Assembly: GCF_026262505.1 (NCBI RefSeq)
Contig: NC_067207.1
Location: 21,234,082 to 21,298,081, forward strand
DNA from: Trichomonas vaginalis G3
Lineage: Eukaryota; Parabasalia; Trichomonadida; Trichomonadidae
Direction of reading: 5' to 3'
Length of the DNA stretch: 64,000 bases
Within the stretch, counting starts at the first letter, position 1, and the number at the start of each line of letters is the position of its first letter. The translations under genes were made by a program, and so were the position numbers. The notes under the pieces are model-generated. The model saw only the letters and a program-made list of their open reading frames with translations, was not told the origin of the DNA and did not search any database. Shown here piece by piece: positions 1 to 11,406 of this stretch.

Positions 1-1559
1 TCTTAAATGTTCAGCTGTTTGTCCTTTGTCATTTCTTAATAAATCATAATAAATTTTCTTTCCTGCTGATATATGAAGGACACAGTAAGCGTTTTCTAAT
101 TCGTCAAAATCGTTATGAAATTGACCCATATCTGAACCAATTAACTCACGCCCGTATCTTTTCTTAAATTCATCAGCCAGCATAGATATTTTTTCATCTT
201 CTATGTGCATTGAGTCTGTATCTTGATAATAAATATTTATTCCTAAATCTTCTGCCGTCGTCATCACCTCGTTCATTATGCGCTTAGACATTGACAAAAC
301 AGAGACGCCGAATACTGGGCTGTTAAATTGTGTATCCCAAACTTTACACATTTTGAAACACCATAAATTAGATTCATCAATTTTGTAAAATTCCTCAACT
401 TGATGCCAGTGACTATATAAATAATAATCTTTTTTATCATCTTCTATATACGTATTTGTTGTCTTTATCGTTTTCTGGATAGTTTTTCCATACGCTGAAT
501 TCATGATGAGCTTTAATATTTTTTCCATCGGATTTCGGCTTTTTTGTATACTCTCCTTAAATCATAAATTTTTCTAATGGTGTTTCGTATTCTATGGTCC
601 CTGTTACCTTTCCAAATTAAGCCACCCAATATTTTATAACTAATATTCTGATATTTTACCAAATCCTGAAGCGCTATCATATCCACCCTCATAAATCCTG
701 TTTCATTCACGTTTCTGTTTAATCCGTTTTCATCTCTTAAAACAATTAACGGAAAGTCTCTACTTTTTCCAACATTAGTTATTTCAATATCCACCACAAA
801 ATAACTCAAATCTTTATCTTTCGTTGGTTCTGTTTGGTCTTCATCGAAAGCACGAACTAATAAAGGGTGGGGATTATTGTCATCATAAATTTTATCATCT
901 ATCAAGCATTCATTTATAATTTCTGGCTTTCCCTCAATTGTGAATAGTCTATTCATTGCTGATGGGTATAAACTACATGCGTCAAAGTCATTCAATTTAT
1001 CCTTTACAACATATCTTTTATTATTTTTAGTCATGCAACACCCACCATAAATTGCACCCATTATGTATTCCTTCACACTTCCTGATATTTCGTATAAATT
1101 ACCGTTAGGATAAAACACCTCACGATTTAAAAACTTATTGGCTAAACTTGGAACAGTTGTTATATTGTAAATGTCCATGTTTATGGGTTCCTGAAGACAA
1201 ACAGAACGGAAAGCACCGAATCCAACCCTTAACACGTTAACGTCTTGTTCACAATAGAATTCACAATATTTGAACATGTCGAATGTTCCTCTTTCCTTCT
1301 CTGCATTAATCATTTTAATATTTTGTTTAAAAGTTGCTATTTGTTTTTTACCCCATTTAGGTGTCTCATCGTTTCCTACTTCATCAATAATTCCCACTCC
1401 TCCCGTTTCATTAATTCTGTCATAAGTGTAATATCTATATGGGAATAATTCCTTTTTAATATCTGTTCCCTTAAATGCATCAGGGAAACACACCGGAAAA
1501 TTACTTAATTTCTCTGTGAATATACTGTATGAGTCTCTTAATTCAATGTGTTTTCCATT

Positions 1560-2153
1560 GGGAACAGGACAAATTTGCCACACGGCACTTTTTTTAAAAA
1601 AAATTAATGGAGCGGGCTCCTGAGAATCCATCAGCAGAGGCCTTTTCATTTGGCCTCTGCTGATCAAAGATTCGGCGAAGCCATTCTTCGTCTCAGGAGC
1701 CCCAAGGCTCCCAATCATTACGAAAGGGAGCCTCAGGGCTCCTGAGAAACCTCTTTGAGAAGGTTTTCTTTAAGAAAACCTTCTCAAAGATGATTGTCAG
1801 CATTCACTCAAAATCTACCAAGAGTTTCAAAGTTTCAAATCTATCTGAAATGAAGCTTTGAATCTCTTGTATATCTAATTGTAGAGGTACCTTTTCAAAA
1901 TGTCTTCTATTGATTAAATTTAATCAGTAAAAGTCATTTTGAAAAGGTACATCTCTATAATTGCTATTGAGCATTCACTCTTGGAACCTTGGAGCTCTTG
2001 TGTAGTGCATGAAAACTCCAAGATTCTAGAATAAAACATATATCATAGACATAATTTCTTCAAATATAATTTAAGGTTATTTTTTAAAAAAATTAGAAAA
2101 GCGTAATTTAAGGTTATTGAAAAAGTGACGGTTGGCAAATTTGTCCCGCACTC
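1560..2153. mobile_element. 594-bp TIR transposon (Mutator-like MITE) inside polymerase B
   Basis: A non-autonomous DNA transposon. The 9-bp sequence TTTTCCATT stands on both sides (1551-1559 and 2154-2162) as a target duplication. The ends are inverted repeats of about 30 bp sharing GGACAAATTTGCCA and then a C(G)GCAC/CGTCAC-T-rich stretch. A 9-bp duplication is typical of the Mutator (MULE) superfamily. There is no transposase. The interior is a run of stem-loops: 1630-1664 (GCAGAGGCC arm), 1693-1745 (AGGAGCCCCAAGGCTCC arm), 1750-1792 (CTTTGAGAAGGTTTTC arm), 1886-1950 (GTACCTTTTCAAAATG arm), and a weaker one near 1986-2023. The AGGAGC stem family recurs in the larger nested element at 7.6-7.9 kb, so the two are probably relatives. 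Confidence 0.82.
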
Positions 2154-3929
2154 TTTTCCATTATATATGTGTTTCTGTCTAATGATTTTTGAGCCTTTCA
2201 TGATGTTATTTTTTATTCCAGATTTCATTAATAGCCTGCCATCATAACCCATATTATGAAAATATATTATTGAGTTATTCGGTAAATAATTCATTAACTG
2301 CTCATCACAATTAAACCCCGTGAATGTCTTTTTTATGCTACCGTCTTCATTTGATAAGCACACCATAAATGGGATTTCTTGACCTTCTTTATTGCATGTC
2401 TCAAAATCACCGAACCAGTAACTTTTCTCCACTTTCTTTTCATCATTATTTTCATTTTCGCCTATTCTATCCTTCATTATTCGAAAATTTCTTTTATCAA
2501 TATTTTTTATTCCCTTTACGTTTTCCTTTGGTACAAATTGCATGACTTTTGCCTTATCCACGTCTTTATCGTTTCTGTATAATGGCTCAAAAGCTCCGAC
2601 CTCCTCTAAATTTAAAATTAAGTTTAAACTTGACATGTGAGCTTTTTGTGTGCTTGTTTCGAATCGTCCATGGGCACATTTATATGCTTTCATCATTTGC
2701 TCAGTTGTCCAATTTCTCAGCTTACCGTAAGCGCAAACTTTATCATAATTTTTAATAAAGAATGGATTAATGGACACTTCTTCATTTATGAAGTAATGAT
2801 TTTTATAGGTAAACAATGAGACAGAGTATTTATAGCCTTCACTGGGTCCGTAACATTTGCCGGGTTTGTTCTCGTTAGCGATTCTCACCTTACCGCTTTT
2901 ATCGTCAACATACCTTAACACACATTTTATTTTGTATTCATCACATATTTTAGCTAACACATTAGTGGGGCAATATTTAGAATCCAAAAACCTGTTCGAA
3001 ATCTCCACTAATAAATTTTCATCTTTAATAGTAAAACTTAAGGCATATATTAAACAGTTATATTTCATTTCCTCCCTGCACTCATTATTTTCATTTGTCA
3101 ATTTCGTGAATATTTGATATCTTGCTAAATATGGCTCTAATAATTTATATTCTTTCTTCAATCTATAACCCCAAAAGTTACTCTCTTTCATGTTTTTAGC
3201 ATTTGCTGGCTTCTTTATCTTATCATCAATGGTGAAATATATGACGTCGAAAAATTCCAAATATAATTTGGTTCCATCATCTGAAATGTTACCGCTTAAT
3301 TCTTCGATTTTATAAATGAACTGACCGTTTAACATTTGCTCGAATCTTTGTCTAAAACTTTCTTTATCAATTGGTTGGCTTCTCTCCTGACCATTTACGA
3401 TATAATGAACCAAAATTTTAGTGTTTATTGGTTGAGTCATTATATGCTTTTCGTAAAATTCTTTTAATTTCTGACCCACAACCCTGAGTTCATCTTGGGG
3501 CGGTGCCATGTGAGGTGAAATTTATCATACACCGATTGGACCTTTTGCTTTCCCGAAAACATAGAATTTATATTGGGGGCCAAATATATGTGCATATATC
3601 TATACTAATCAAGCCATATTTACTCATATAGTATTGAGGAATAATGTGTTTTATATAAGATATGAATTTCAAAAATTTTGTTTTATTTCATTTTGAATAC
3701 AATGAGGTATCTATATATATACTCTATATTGTGTTTGTAAACTCATTTTGGTCACATATCCATTTTTTAATCTGCATCTTATTTGAGATTTCAAAATTTT
3801 ATCGACAATCATATATGATCACATCGGAATTTGGAGATACTTATCTTGTATCTCCAAATATCGATGTGATCATTGTATTTAATTGTATATTGACCAAGAG
3901 ATTCCGATGTAGAATATTCAAAGTAGATA

Positions 3930-4926
3930 GTTTTTCCATTCTGCACATATATATGCAGGGTCTATCACTGGCACCCTGCATCTATATGTGCAGAATGGGA
4001 AAATCTTGCACTTTTACCTTTCGATGCGAATGTTGCAAACACTTTTCCCATTCTGCACATATATATGCAGGGTCTATCACTGGCACCCTGCACCAATATG
4101 TGCAGAATGGGAAAATCTTGCACTTTTACCTTTCGATGCGAATGTTGCAAACACTTTTCCCATTCTGCACATATATATGCAGGGTCTATCACTGGCACCC
4201 TGCATCTATATGTGCAGAATGGGAAAATCTTGCACTTTTACCTTTCGATGCGAATGTTGCAAACACTTTTCCCATTCTGCACATATATATGCAGGGTCTA
4301 TCACTGGCACCCTGCACCAATATGTGCAGAATGGGAAAATCTTGCACTTTTACCTTTCGATGCGAATGTTGCAAACACTTTTCCCATTCTGCACATATAT
4401 GCAGGGTCTATCACTGGCACCCTGCACCAATATGTGAGAATGGGAAAATCTTGCACTTTTACCTTTCGATGCGAATGTTGCAAACACTTTTCCCATTCTG
4501 CACATATATATGCAGGGTCTATCACTGGCACCTGCACCAATATGTGCAGAATGGGAAAATCTTGCACTTTTACCTTTCGATGCGAATGTTGCAAACACTT
4601 TTCCCATTCTGCACATATATATGCAGGGTCTATCACTGGCACCCTGCACCAATATGTGCAGAATGGGAAAATCTTGCACTTTTACCTTTCGATGCGAATG
4701 TTGCAAACACTTTTCCCATTCTGCACATATATATGCAGGGTCTATCACTGGCACCCTGCACCAATATGTGCAGAATGGGAAAATCTTGCACTTTTACCTT
4801 TCGATGCGAATGTTGCAAACACTTTTCCCATTCTGCACATATATATGCAGGGTCTATCACTGGCACCCTGCACCAATATGTGCAGAATGGGAAAAGCGCG
4901 CACTTTTGTTCTTCGATGCGAATGTG
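3930..4926. repeat. 112-bp tandem hairpin satellite, about 9 copies
   Basis: The unit repeats at 112 bp (phase CCCATTCTGC at 4047, 4159, 4271, 4383, 4492, 4603, 4715, 4827). Each unit contains a near-perfect stem-loop: arm CCCATTCTGCACATATATAT then GCAGGG, loop TCTATCACTGGCA, and the complementary arm ending TGTGCAGAATGGG. A second short hairpin with TTGCA/TGCAA ends lies in the spacer. Because the unit is open in several frames on both strands, long open frames here are artefacts of repetition, not genes. A unique hairpin (3815-3873, arm TGATCACATCG) precedes the array. Confidence 0.95.
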
Positions 4927-4929
4927 TCG

Positions 4930-5232
4930 GACATAATTCCTGATTTGCTCATATATTTGCAGGGTCTATCACTAGGACCCTGCACCTATATGAGCAAATC
5001 AGGAATTGCTTGCACTTTTTCACTTGAATGTGATTCATTGAATTTCAATTCGAGAAAGGAGTTTACAAATGCAGGGTATTGTTCCTTTACCCTGCATTTG
5101 TAAACTCTTTTCTCGAATAGCTTGCACTTTTTTCAAAGAATGTTAAACATCGAATTTCAATTCGAGAAAGGAGTTTACAAATGCAGGGTAAAGGGACAAT
5201 ACCCTGCATTTGTTAACTCCTTTCTTGTAAAA
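4930..5232. repeat. Three diverged hairpins related to the 112-bp satellite
   Basis: Hairpins at about 4937-5010, 5050-5120 and 5160-5232 keep the architecture of the satellite unit (about 25-30-bp arms with GCAGGG before the loop) but have different outer arm sequences. The first keeps the loop TCTATCACTAGGA, and where the array has GCAC/GTGC it has GCTC/GAGC, so both arms changed together. The second and third share arms with TTTACAAATGCAGGGTA and differ mainly in loop orientation. Confidence 0.9.
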
Positions 5233-5452
5233 CCTTCCTCCAAAAAAATATAAAGATCACATTCTTCTTAAAACTCTCAAAATCTCATTATTTCAATCTT
5301 ATAATCATAAATAAACATACTCTTTCTATCTAATATTTCTCTATTCCTTAATTTTCTTATGAAATTTGTTATTTTTTATTTAATTTTTAAAATTTTCAAT
5401 TTTTTTTGGATAATTTTATTCAATTTTATGGTAATTTATTCTATTCTCATTA

Positions 5453-6459
5453 TATACATGGCACGATGGGCGCTACTTTTTTGGCGCCAGCGGCGCCGCC
5501 CGCGCCTCCGGTGGCTCCCACTGGTGGGGAGGAGACGATAGAAAAAGATATAAATTTTACTACAAAAATTGAATTTTGGAAATTCTTTTGATTTTTTTGA
5601 ATGATTTACGAAGAGATTGAACACATTTTGTACTATGAAATATCGTTATTAATAAATTTACTTCTTAAACATCTATTAAAATCGCAATTTTGAATATTTT
5701 TATGATTTTTTTTGACCCGATCACTTGCGCCCGCGCCCACTGGGAGGGGCGCTTGTAAAGTATTCAAAAATCAATGTAAACATTTCAATTTTTGCTCCCA
5801 CCTCCCATTGGGAGGGGGGCATATATCTTGTAGCGTTCAAGTTCAAGTGATGAAAGTGCATAAGAAAGCTCCTTAATCATACCGATAGAAACAGCATTAG
5901 GGGCGCCAAATGGCGCTCGGTGATGTTTCCCATAAAAGCTTAATTTCAGGTATCCATAATCATAACCTGTCAGACGCAATAATTCATTAGCACACAATCA
6001 TCGTTTCTCAATCAAGAAACGAAACGCACGATTGATTATGCTGGCCATTAAATTTTCATATCAAATAATTTACTACTTCAAGAAAAATTAAAGACTATCA
6101 TCAACCAAAGCTTAAAATTCTCAGTGTTTACAACTCTCATACTTCGAATATGCATATTTCCAAAATAGCATGAAATTTTTTTTCATTTGAGCTCATTTTC
6201 TTTTGTTCTATTAACTAATACATGCAGTACAAGCTTGTTATACGTATACTTAATAAGTAAGGTCTTAAGGGAAATAATAAAAAAGAATTTTGCTATTAAT
6301 TATATTAAACAATATTTATTTGTAATTTCGTGATAATTATATTTCTTATTACAAAGTAAAGGTATTTGATATAATGTTTGCCTTACAAAAATGTTTCCTT
6401 TGTCTTGCCACCATAGGTATTCTATTTTGTCACTTTTTGCGCCCGCCGTGCCATGTATA
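5453..6459. mobile_element. 1-kb TIR element nested in the 6.7-kb element
   Basis: The ends are inverted repeats starting TATACATGGCAC and then a GC-rich GGGCG stretch (5453 onward, and the reverse complement ending at 6459). TCTCATTA flanks both sides (5445-5452 and 6460-6467); a following T on both sides makes the duplication 8 or 9 bp. Inside are GC-rich patches (5463-5535, 5725-5760, 5795-5822) and a 70-codon open stretch on the minus strand (5785-5997) containing GKHHRAPFGAPNAV. I cannot assign that stretch and would not call it a gene. No transposase is present. An hAT (8 bp) or Mutator (9 bp) origin cannot be separated. Confidence 0.7.
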
Positions 6460-7561
6460 TCTCATTATATAATAATATTGTTCATTTTTATTTTTTTAAT
6501 TTTTCAATGCATACGATAATTTTTAATTCAATTTTTAAACGAATGTTTTGATTATAGATCCGTATTTTTCCCAACTGAGCGGGGTATCTCCAATCCCAGC
6601 CCTATCGTCCTCCCAGTGTCAGTTTTCAATATAAAATCCAAATTTTTTTTGAAAATAAAAATTTCGAGAAATTTTTCTGATTTTTTTTCTTTGATTTCAA
6701 TAATTCAAAATAAATTTGGGAGTAAAAAGACACTATTTAATGAAATTCATATGAGTGAATGTGGATAAATACTCTCAAAACATACAATTTATCTATTTTT
6801 TCTTTATATTATCAACTAATTAGTGATAATTTTTTTTGAATCAGATTTTTTTTCATTAAAAACATAATATATAACACAACAATGATGCACACATACGTAT
6901 CTACACATCAAAATATAAAGCTTGTTTTGGTCTGGGCATCCCAACCCAAAATTCTTTAAAAATTGAATAAAATTGAATACTTGGGGCTGGGATACCCATC
7001 CCAAAACCGAATTGAATTTTTTGAATTAAAGAATATATTTATGTATTTATAATATACATGTGATGTCTATAAAAAATACTAAATTCTAAAAAAAATTCAA
7101 TTTATTCAAAACGTATACTAAGTGATGAGAGAGGGTCAAAGTTGCTATTTGTCACTTTTCCACAAGAATATAATGGGGAAAAAGTTATCATATAGTTGAT
7201 CTCATTCACTGAGGTGAGAGATGCATGTAGTGTAATGTTATAAACAGTGGGATTGCTGCTCTAAGTCCTAGGTTTGAGACACATTGGCTTCATTTTTCTC
7301 TTTTTTATTGACGTAAACTATTCAATTTTTGTGTTCTCCATTCAAATTTCAGAATTTTTTTTGCAGATTTCACGCTACATTCGAAGTTACCTTTTGTAAC
7401 AACCACCACTGCCTACGAAAGACGAAAGTGTGTCACGATTTCACCCGGAAATCCGACGGTTGTTTAAGAGTATGCACTTTTGTCACCTACTCTACTAAGT
7501 GATCACTTCATTAGTAGGATCAGCAATCCTACTAAATGGTGAGAACGCCACTAACTAAAAA
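6460..7561. other. AT-rich interior of the 6.7-kb element, no gene seen
   Basis: The sequence is AT-rich with short GC patches near 6575-6620 and 6930-7010 and no credible coding sequence on either strand. A stretch near 7200-7300 ends in a tRNA B-box-like GGTTTGAGACA but does not fold as a tRNA. Confidence 0.6.
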
Positions 7562-9835
7562 GGGAGTCCTTGGAGCTCTTGATCTCTTGTCAGTAGAGTT
7601 CATAATGAGGCATGGCATCTACTGATTAGAGATCAGAGCAATCCTACCTTACCTTCAGGAGCTACAAAGCTCCTAATCGTTACGAGAGGGAGCCTTGGAG
7701 CTCCTGAAGCTCATCAGCAGAGGCTATTTACCATTTGGGCCTCTTCTGATGAAAGATGCGAAACACGTCTACGAACCAGGAGCTTCAAAGCTTCTAATCC
7801 TTACTAAAGGGAGCTCCTGAGTCTCCATCAACTGAGTCCCAGATGGTAAATGTCCTTTGCTGATGAAAGATGCGAAACACATCTACGAACCAGGAGCTCC
7901 AAAGCTCCTAATCCTTACGAAAGGGAGCTTTGGAGCTCCTGAAACTCCTTTTACTATAAAATAGGACAGTTTTCTTCTGAGGTTCTCATCAAATCTAAGA
8001 CTTCAGAAGAAAGCTGTCCTATCAATGTATACTTACACTCTCATGGACTACAAGTGTACAATTTTAAGGCAGAGATTATCTGAGGCCTCTCATCAAATGA
8101 GGGACCTCGGATAATCTCTACCTTAAGTAGTCAAATAACTTTTCTCACTATTTAGGAACAAAAGAACAAGAGTTGGAGTACTTTAAGGCAAGATTCTTCC
8201 GAAATCTCTCATCGAATGAGAGACTTCGGAAGGACCTTGCCAAATCCTTGAACGCCAATATCCTTGGAACTGAGCTAGAACCAGGGAGAAGTAGCATACT
8301 ATAGAGCACGATGGTAATCTCGGAAATGCTTATATCGCCCCAAGCACAATATTTAAGAAGTCTAACTCATATATACAAGAAGTCAGGCTGAATAGATATT
8401 GTGCATATGGTTTGCAGAACTCTCATGATATTTAAAATTCATGTTATCCCAAAAAGGTGACACTTTGGGTGTATCGTCCATCCCAGGGATGCAAAAATCA
8501 CATCACCTTGGATCTATATTTTGATGGGATGAGCTTACTGAGCATAGGCTCATCCCATCAAAACATTCCCTTAAAAACTCTGGCCTTCATCGAGGCCAGG
8601 GTTTACAATTCATCAGCTCAGAGCCAAGTTCCTCGACGGTCGTCCTCATTAGGCCCGATCCGAGAGGAACTTGGCTCTTCATTAAAATCACAAGCTCTGG
8701 CCATTGCTAAGGCCAGAGCTTCGCAAACCATCCTCGGGGCCGGTTTCCTCAAAGCCGCCCTGATTCGGGGCGGCCGGAGAGGAAACCAGCCCCGAGAGAG
8801 TTCCCATACGAAGTTCTGGCCCAAGCAAAGGCCAGATCCTGCAAATACAATCCTCAGGGCCGAGTTTTTTGTGATGATCGTCGATCATGTCGACGGTCTC
8901 GCAAGAACTCGGCCTGAAAGACATACAAATACAGGCTCTGGCCCTAGCAAAGGCCAGGGCTTCGCTTACTGTCTCAGGGCCGGCTTTCTCAAATGCCGTC
9001 CTGATCTAGGGCGGCAGGAGAGGAATCCGGCCTGGAACATCCAAATACGAAGCTCTGGCCAAGCAAAGGCCAGAGCCTGCAAATACAATCCTCAGGGCCG
9101 ATTTTGAGGGAGGTCGTCCACATTCACTTGCGATCTCCTCTCATTTCGGCCCTGAAAGAAAGAAATACACAGGTCTGGCCCTAGCAAAGGCCAGGGCTTC
9201 GCTTACTGTCCTCAGGGCCGGCTTTCTCAAATGCCGTCCTGATCTAGGGCGGCAGGAGAGGAATCCGGCCCTGGGGACATCCAAATACGAAGCTCTGGCC
9301 CAAGCAAAGGCCAGAGTCTGCAAAATACTCAATGTTCAACAATTACAAATCTCATGTCACCCAGAAAGCTATGAAGGAAGCCCTTTCTCTAGGTTAGGAC
9401 TTCCTTCATAGCTTTCTGGTACTGAGTGGAGTGGTTTTGGCTTCCATTGCCGCTCACTCCAGTAAGATCACGAGATTGTACAAAAGCCACGGCAAGTGCA
9501 TTCCAACACCATAAATACACTTGCCGTGGAATACGGTTGCGAGTGCCTGCTGCTTCAACCGAGATTTGCAGCAGACACTCGCAATGATAACTAAAATTTA
9601 TCATAAAGCTGGGAAATGGGCCTTTTCTCAAGGTCAAAGCCCATTTCTCAGCTTTATGATATTGAAACGAACATTTTGAGAGGTTATTACTGTTTTTCCC
9701 GGAATCATCTTGAGATTCCGGGAAAGTCATAGCAAGTGTAATCTATTAGCATAGATACACTTGCTATGACACATATATGCCAGCATCTGCTGCTTACCCC
9801 CAAATATGTAGCAGATGCTCGGCATCACATCTTGA
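7562..9835. repeat. Chain of about 25 consecutive stem-loops
   Basis: Almost every base from 7.56 to 9.84 kb belongs to one hairpin or the next. Arm examples: TGATCTCT..TGTCAGTAGA (7579-7636), AGGAGCTCCAAAGCTCC (7891-7940), AGGACAGTTTTCTTCTGA (7962-8020), AGAGATTATCTGAGG (8070-8125), GATGGGATGAGC (8522-8565), AGAGCCAAGTTCCTC (8625-8688), GGGGCCGGTTTCCTC (8737-8798), AGAAAGCTATGAAGGAAG (9362-9420), CCACGGCAAGTG (9488-9532), TTGCGAGTGCCTGCTGC (9537-9586), CATAAAGCTGGGAAATGGGC (9602-9660), CATAGCAAGTGTA (9727-9770). From 8580 to 9320 long hairpins alternate with short ones built on CTCTGGCC/GGCCAGAG. The block is visibly richer in GC than its surroundings. Open frames inside are by-products. Confidence 0.9.
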
Positions 9836-10185
9836 GATCCTTATTATCTGCGTATTTTTCATTTTAATATATATAACTGTGTGTGTCTAACACAAGTCTA
9901 TATGCGCCATGTAAAATATACACTAATACACACATATTGATCATAATTAATAAGATATCAAACTATAAAAACTGAGATATTACTATAAACTATATGTATT
10001 ATTATATAGGTACCATACTATAAGGTCATATGAATATTATTGAAATTAGACACACTTTATATAATTTTATAATGTGAATAACTTGGGTCATAATTCCTAC
10101 ACGAAATGATCGGCATTACCCTAGTCTATCTGTGTGCAAAATACCAAGGAACAAATCAAATACTCACCATATCTTTTTTTAAAAA
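9836..10185. other. AT-rich stretch before the right end of the 6.7-kb element
   Basis: No gene, hairpin or repeat stands out here. The right terminal inverted repeat begins at about 10186. Confidence 0.6.
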
Positions 10186-10799
10186 GGTCCAATCGGTGTA
10201 TGGTGATTTTCACCTCACATGGCACAACCCCGTTCATCTTTTCCGTAAATTCTCAAGTCTAACTTTTCCCCGAATGGTTTTTTATCTAATCTTTCAAATG
10301 TACCTTCGATTCTTTCTTTTACATCATCGTTGTAACTCTTCACATCTTCATAAATCCTCATAGCTTCTGCGTTTAATTCACGCTCGTATTCTTCGTCCAT
10401 CTCTAAATTCCCTTTATTTATTTCATTCATGTATTCCTCCACTTCTTTTTCATTCTTTATTTCCTCATCAATTTCATTTCTTACTTCTTCCGCTTTCTTT
10501 TCATCTTGTTCATAATATTCATCTTCTCCTCTACGTTCTTCATAAACGTTATTATCTATTTCTTGCACTTCTTTAGGTTTTTCGTTTTCTTCGTTGTTGT
10601 CAGATGTAGGATATAAGAAATTTATAACATCATCTTTATTCATCTCACCCTCATAATCTAAATCATTTAATAACTCCGCGAATTTTTGGCAATTTCTTAA
10701 ATAATATCTGCTAACTTCAATTCCTGCCTCATCCAATATTTCGTTTATTTCCTCGTTAGTGAATCCTAACTTCTTCATGTCGTTTGTCTTAACACTCAT

Positions 10800-11406
10800 T
10801 TTATATAAAAAATAAAAAAATAAAAATTAAATTAATTTTAGCTCTAATTTTCCAAACTCTAATTTTCATGAAATTTTCATCATTTGCTTTATCACTCATT
10901 ATAAATTTCATTGGTTCATTTATGAAATCGTTAATGTTTCATTCATGACTTTAATAATTTTTATCATGAATTTTTCATTAATTCATAAAATATTTATTAT
11001 CATTTTATTTAAAATTTCATTTTTTCGCTTATGATTTTTTTCATTTTCTCAATTGATTTTATTTATAAATTTTCATCATTTCCTTTAATAACATTCATTT
11101 CATCATTAATTTTTAAAATTATTTTTGTCACTCTCGCCCACACTCTCACGCTTTGTGGTCTTTCGCTACCCTTAATTTTTCACATTATCGTAAAAAATCC
11201 TAATGAAGTTAATGACGTGTTTAAAGTTTTCATTTGTGTTTTAAAAAATTTTTCATTGGTGATGTCATATGCGTGAGGTGTGATTTATTGACGTGAATGT
11301 GGAAAACAGAAATGATGAGAGCACAGGAGCGGAGAGAATGGGTCTCAAGTCAATGCTTTTTCGTTCACTCTATAAATCACACTTCACATACTACTAAGGA
11401 ATCAAA
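10800..11406. other. Extremely AT-rich gap between the Maverick remnant and the first host gene
   Basis: The sequence is dominated by T/A runs with recurring TTTCAT words, and has a slightly less AT-rich patch at 11130-11180. It probably holds the outer end of the Maverick and the promoter of the FHA-RING gene. I could not find the element boundary or a clear initiator motif. Confidence 0.5.

Larger units (their letters stand above)
3497..10231. mobile_element. 6.7-kb TIR element (Mutator-like, non-autonomous) inside polymerase B
   Basis: The 9-bp GTTCATCTT is duplicated at 3488-3496 and 10232-10240. The ends are inverted repeats of about 50 bp: each begins GGGG, followed by GTGCCATGTGAGGTGAAA and, after a short variable spot, CATACACCGATTGGACCTTT. 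Both flanks are coding sequence of the same polymerase gene, which supports insertion. No transposase-like gene is visible in 6.7 kb. The cargo is a hairpin satellite (3.93-5.23 kb), a nested TIR element (5453-6459) and a chain of stem-loops (7.56-9.84 kb). By TIR layout and duplication length it fits the Mutator superfamily; a foldback-type element is an alternative. Confidence 0.82.
1..10799 (-). pseudogene. Maverick DNA polymerase B, interrupted by two transposons
   Basis: Replicative polymerase of the Maverick. In gene order there is an acidic, coiled-coil-like N-terminal part (10799-10241), a long N-terminal region, an exonuclease domain and the palm. Visible motifs are Exo I DFET (about 2390-2400), Exo II YFHNMGYDG (about 2235-2265), Exo III YCEQDV (about 1240-1260), polymerase motif A DFDACSLYPS (about 960-995) and motif C YQDTDS (about 205-225). 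DFxxLYPS plus YxDTDS is diagnostic of family B. The C-terminus lies outside the window. The gene is broken and should be read as a fossil. Confidence 0.85.
1..11280 (-). mobile_element. Maverick/Polinton remnant carrying DNA polymerase B, cut by the window edge
   Basis: This is the polymerase end of a Maverick/Polinton on the minus strand. A family B, protein-primed type polymerase gene starts at 10799 and runs off the left edge of the window. Two DNA transposons (1560-2153 and 3497-10231) are inserted in it. The outer boundary is not resolved: AT-rich sequence continues past the gene start to about 11.28 kb, and I found no matching terminal repeat. The element is broken, with a few breaks besides the two insertions. 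It is probably old relative to its nested elements, and it is a different lineage from the Mavericks further right. Confidence 0.8.

Noticed and set aside
3662-5103. Several long open frames on both strands over the 112-bp satellite
   Set aside because: They follow from repetition of a unit without stops; frames overlap on both strands, and the residues simply mirror the hairpin repeat.
5785-5997. Possible gene with GKHHRAPFGAPNAV
   Set aside because: It lies inside a nested TIR element over GC-rich patches, has no start context, and I cannot assign a family. It is probably a fragment of a repeated sequence.
7200-7310. tRNA-like stretch ending in GGTTTGAGACA
   Set aside because: It resembles a B box, but I could not pair an acceptor stem or anticodon arm, and no A box stands at the right distance.
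8457-9332. Open frames in the GC-rich hairpin chain
   Set aside because: Translations are low complexity and change with each hairpin. The inverted repeats explain the open frames on both strands.
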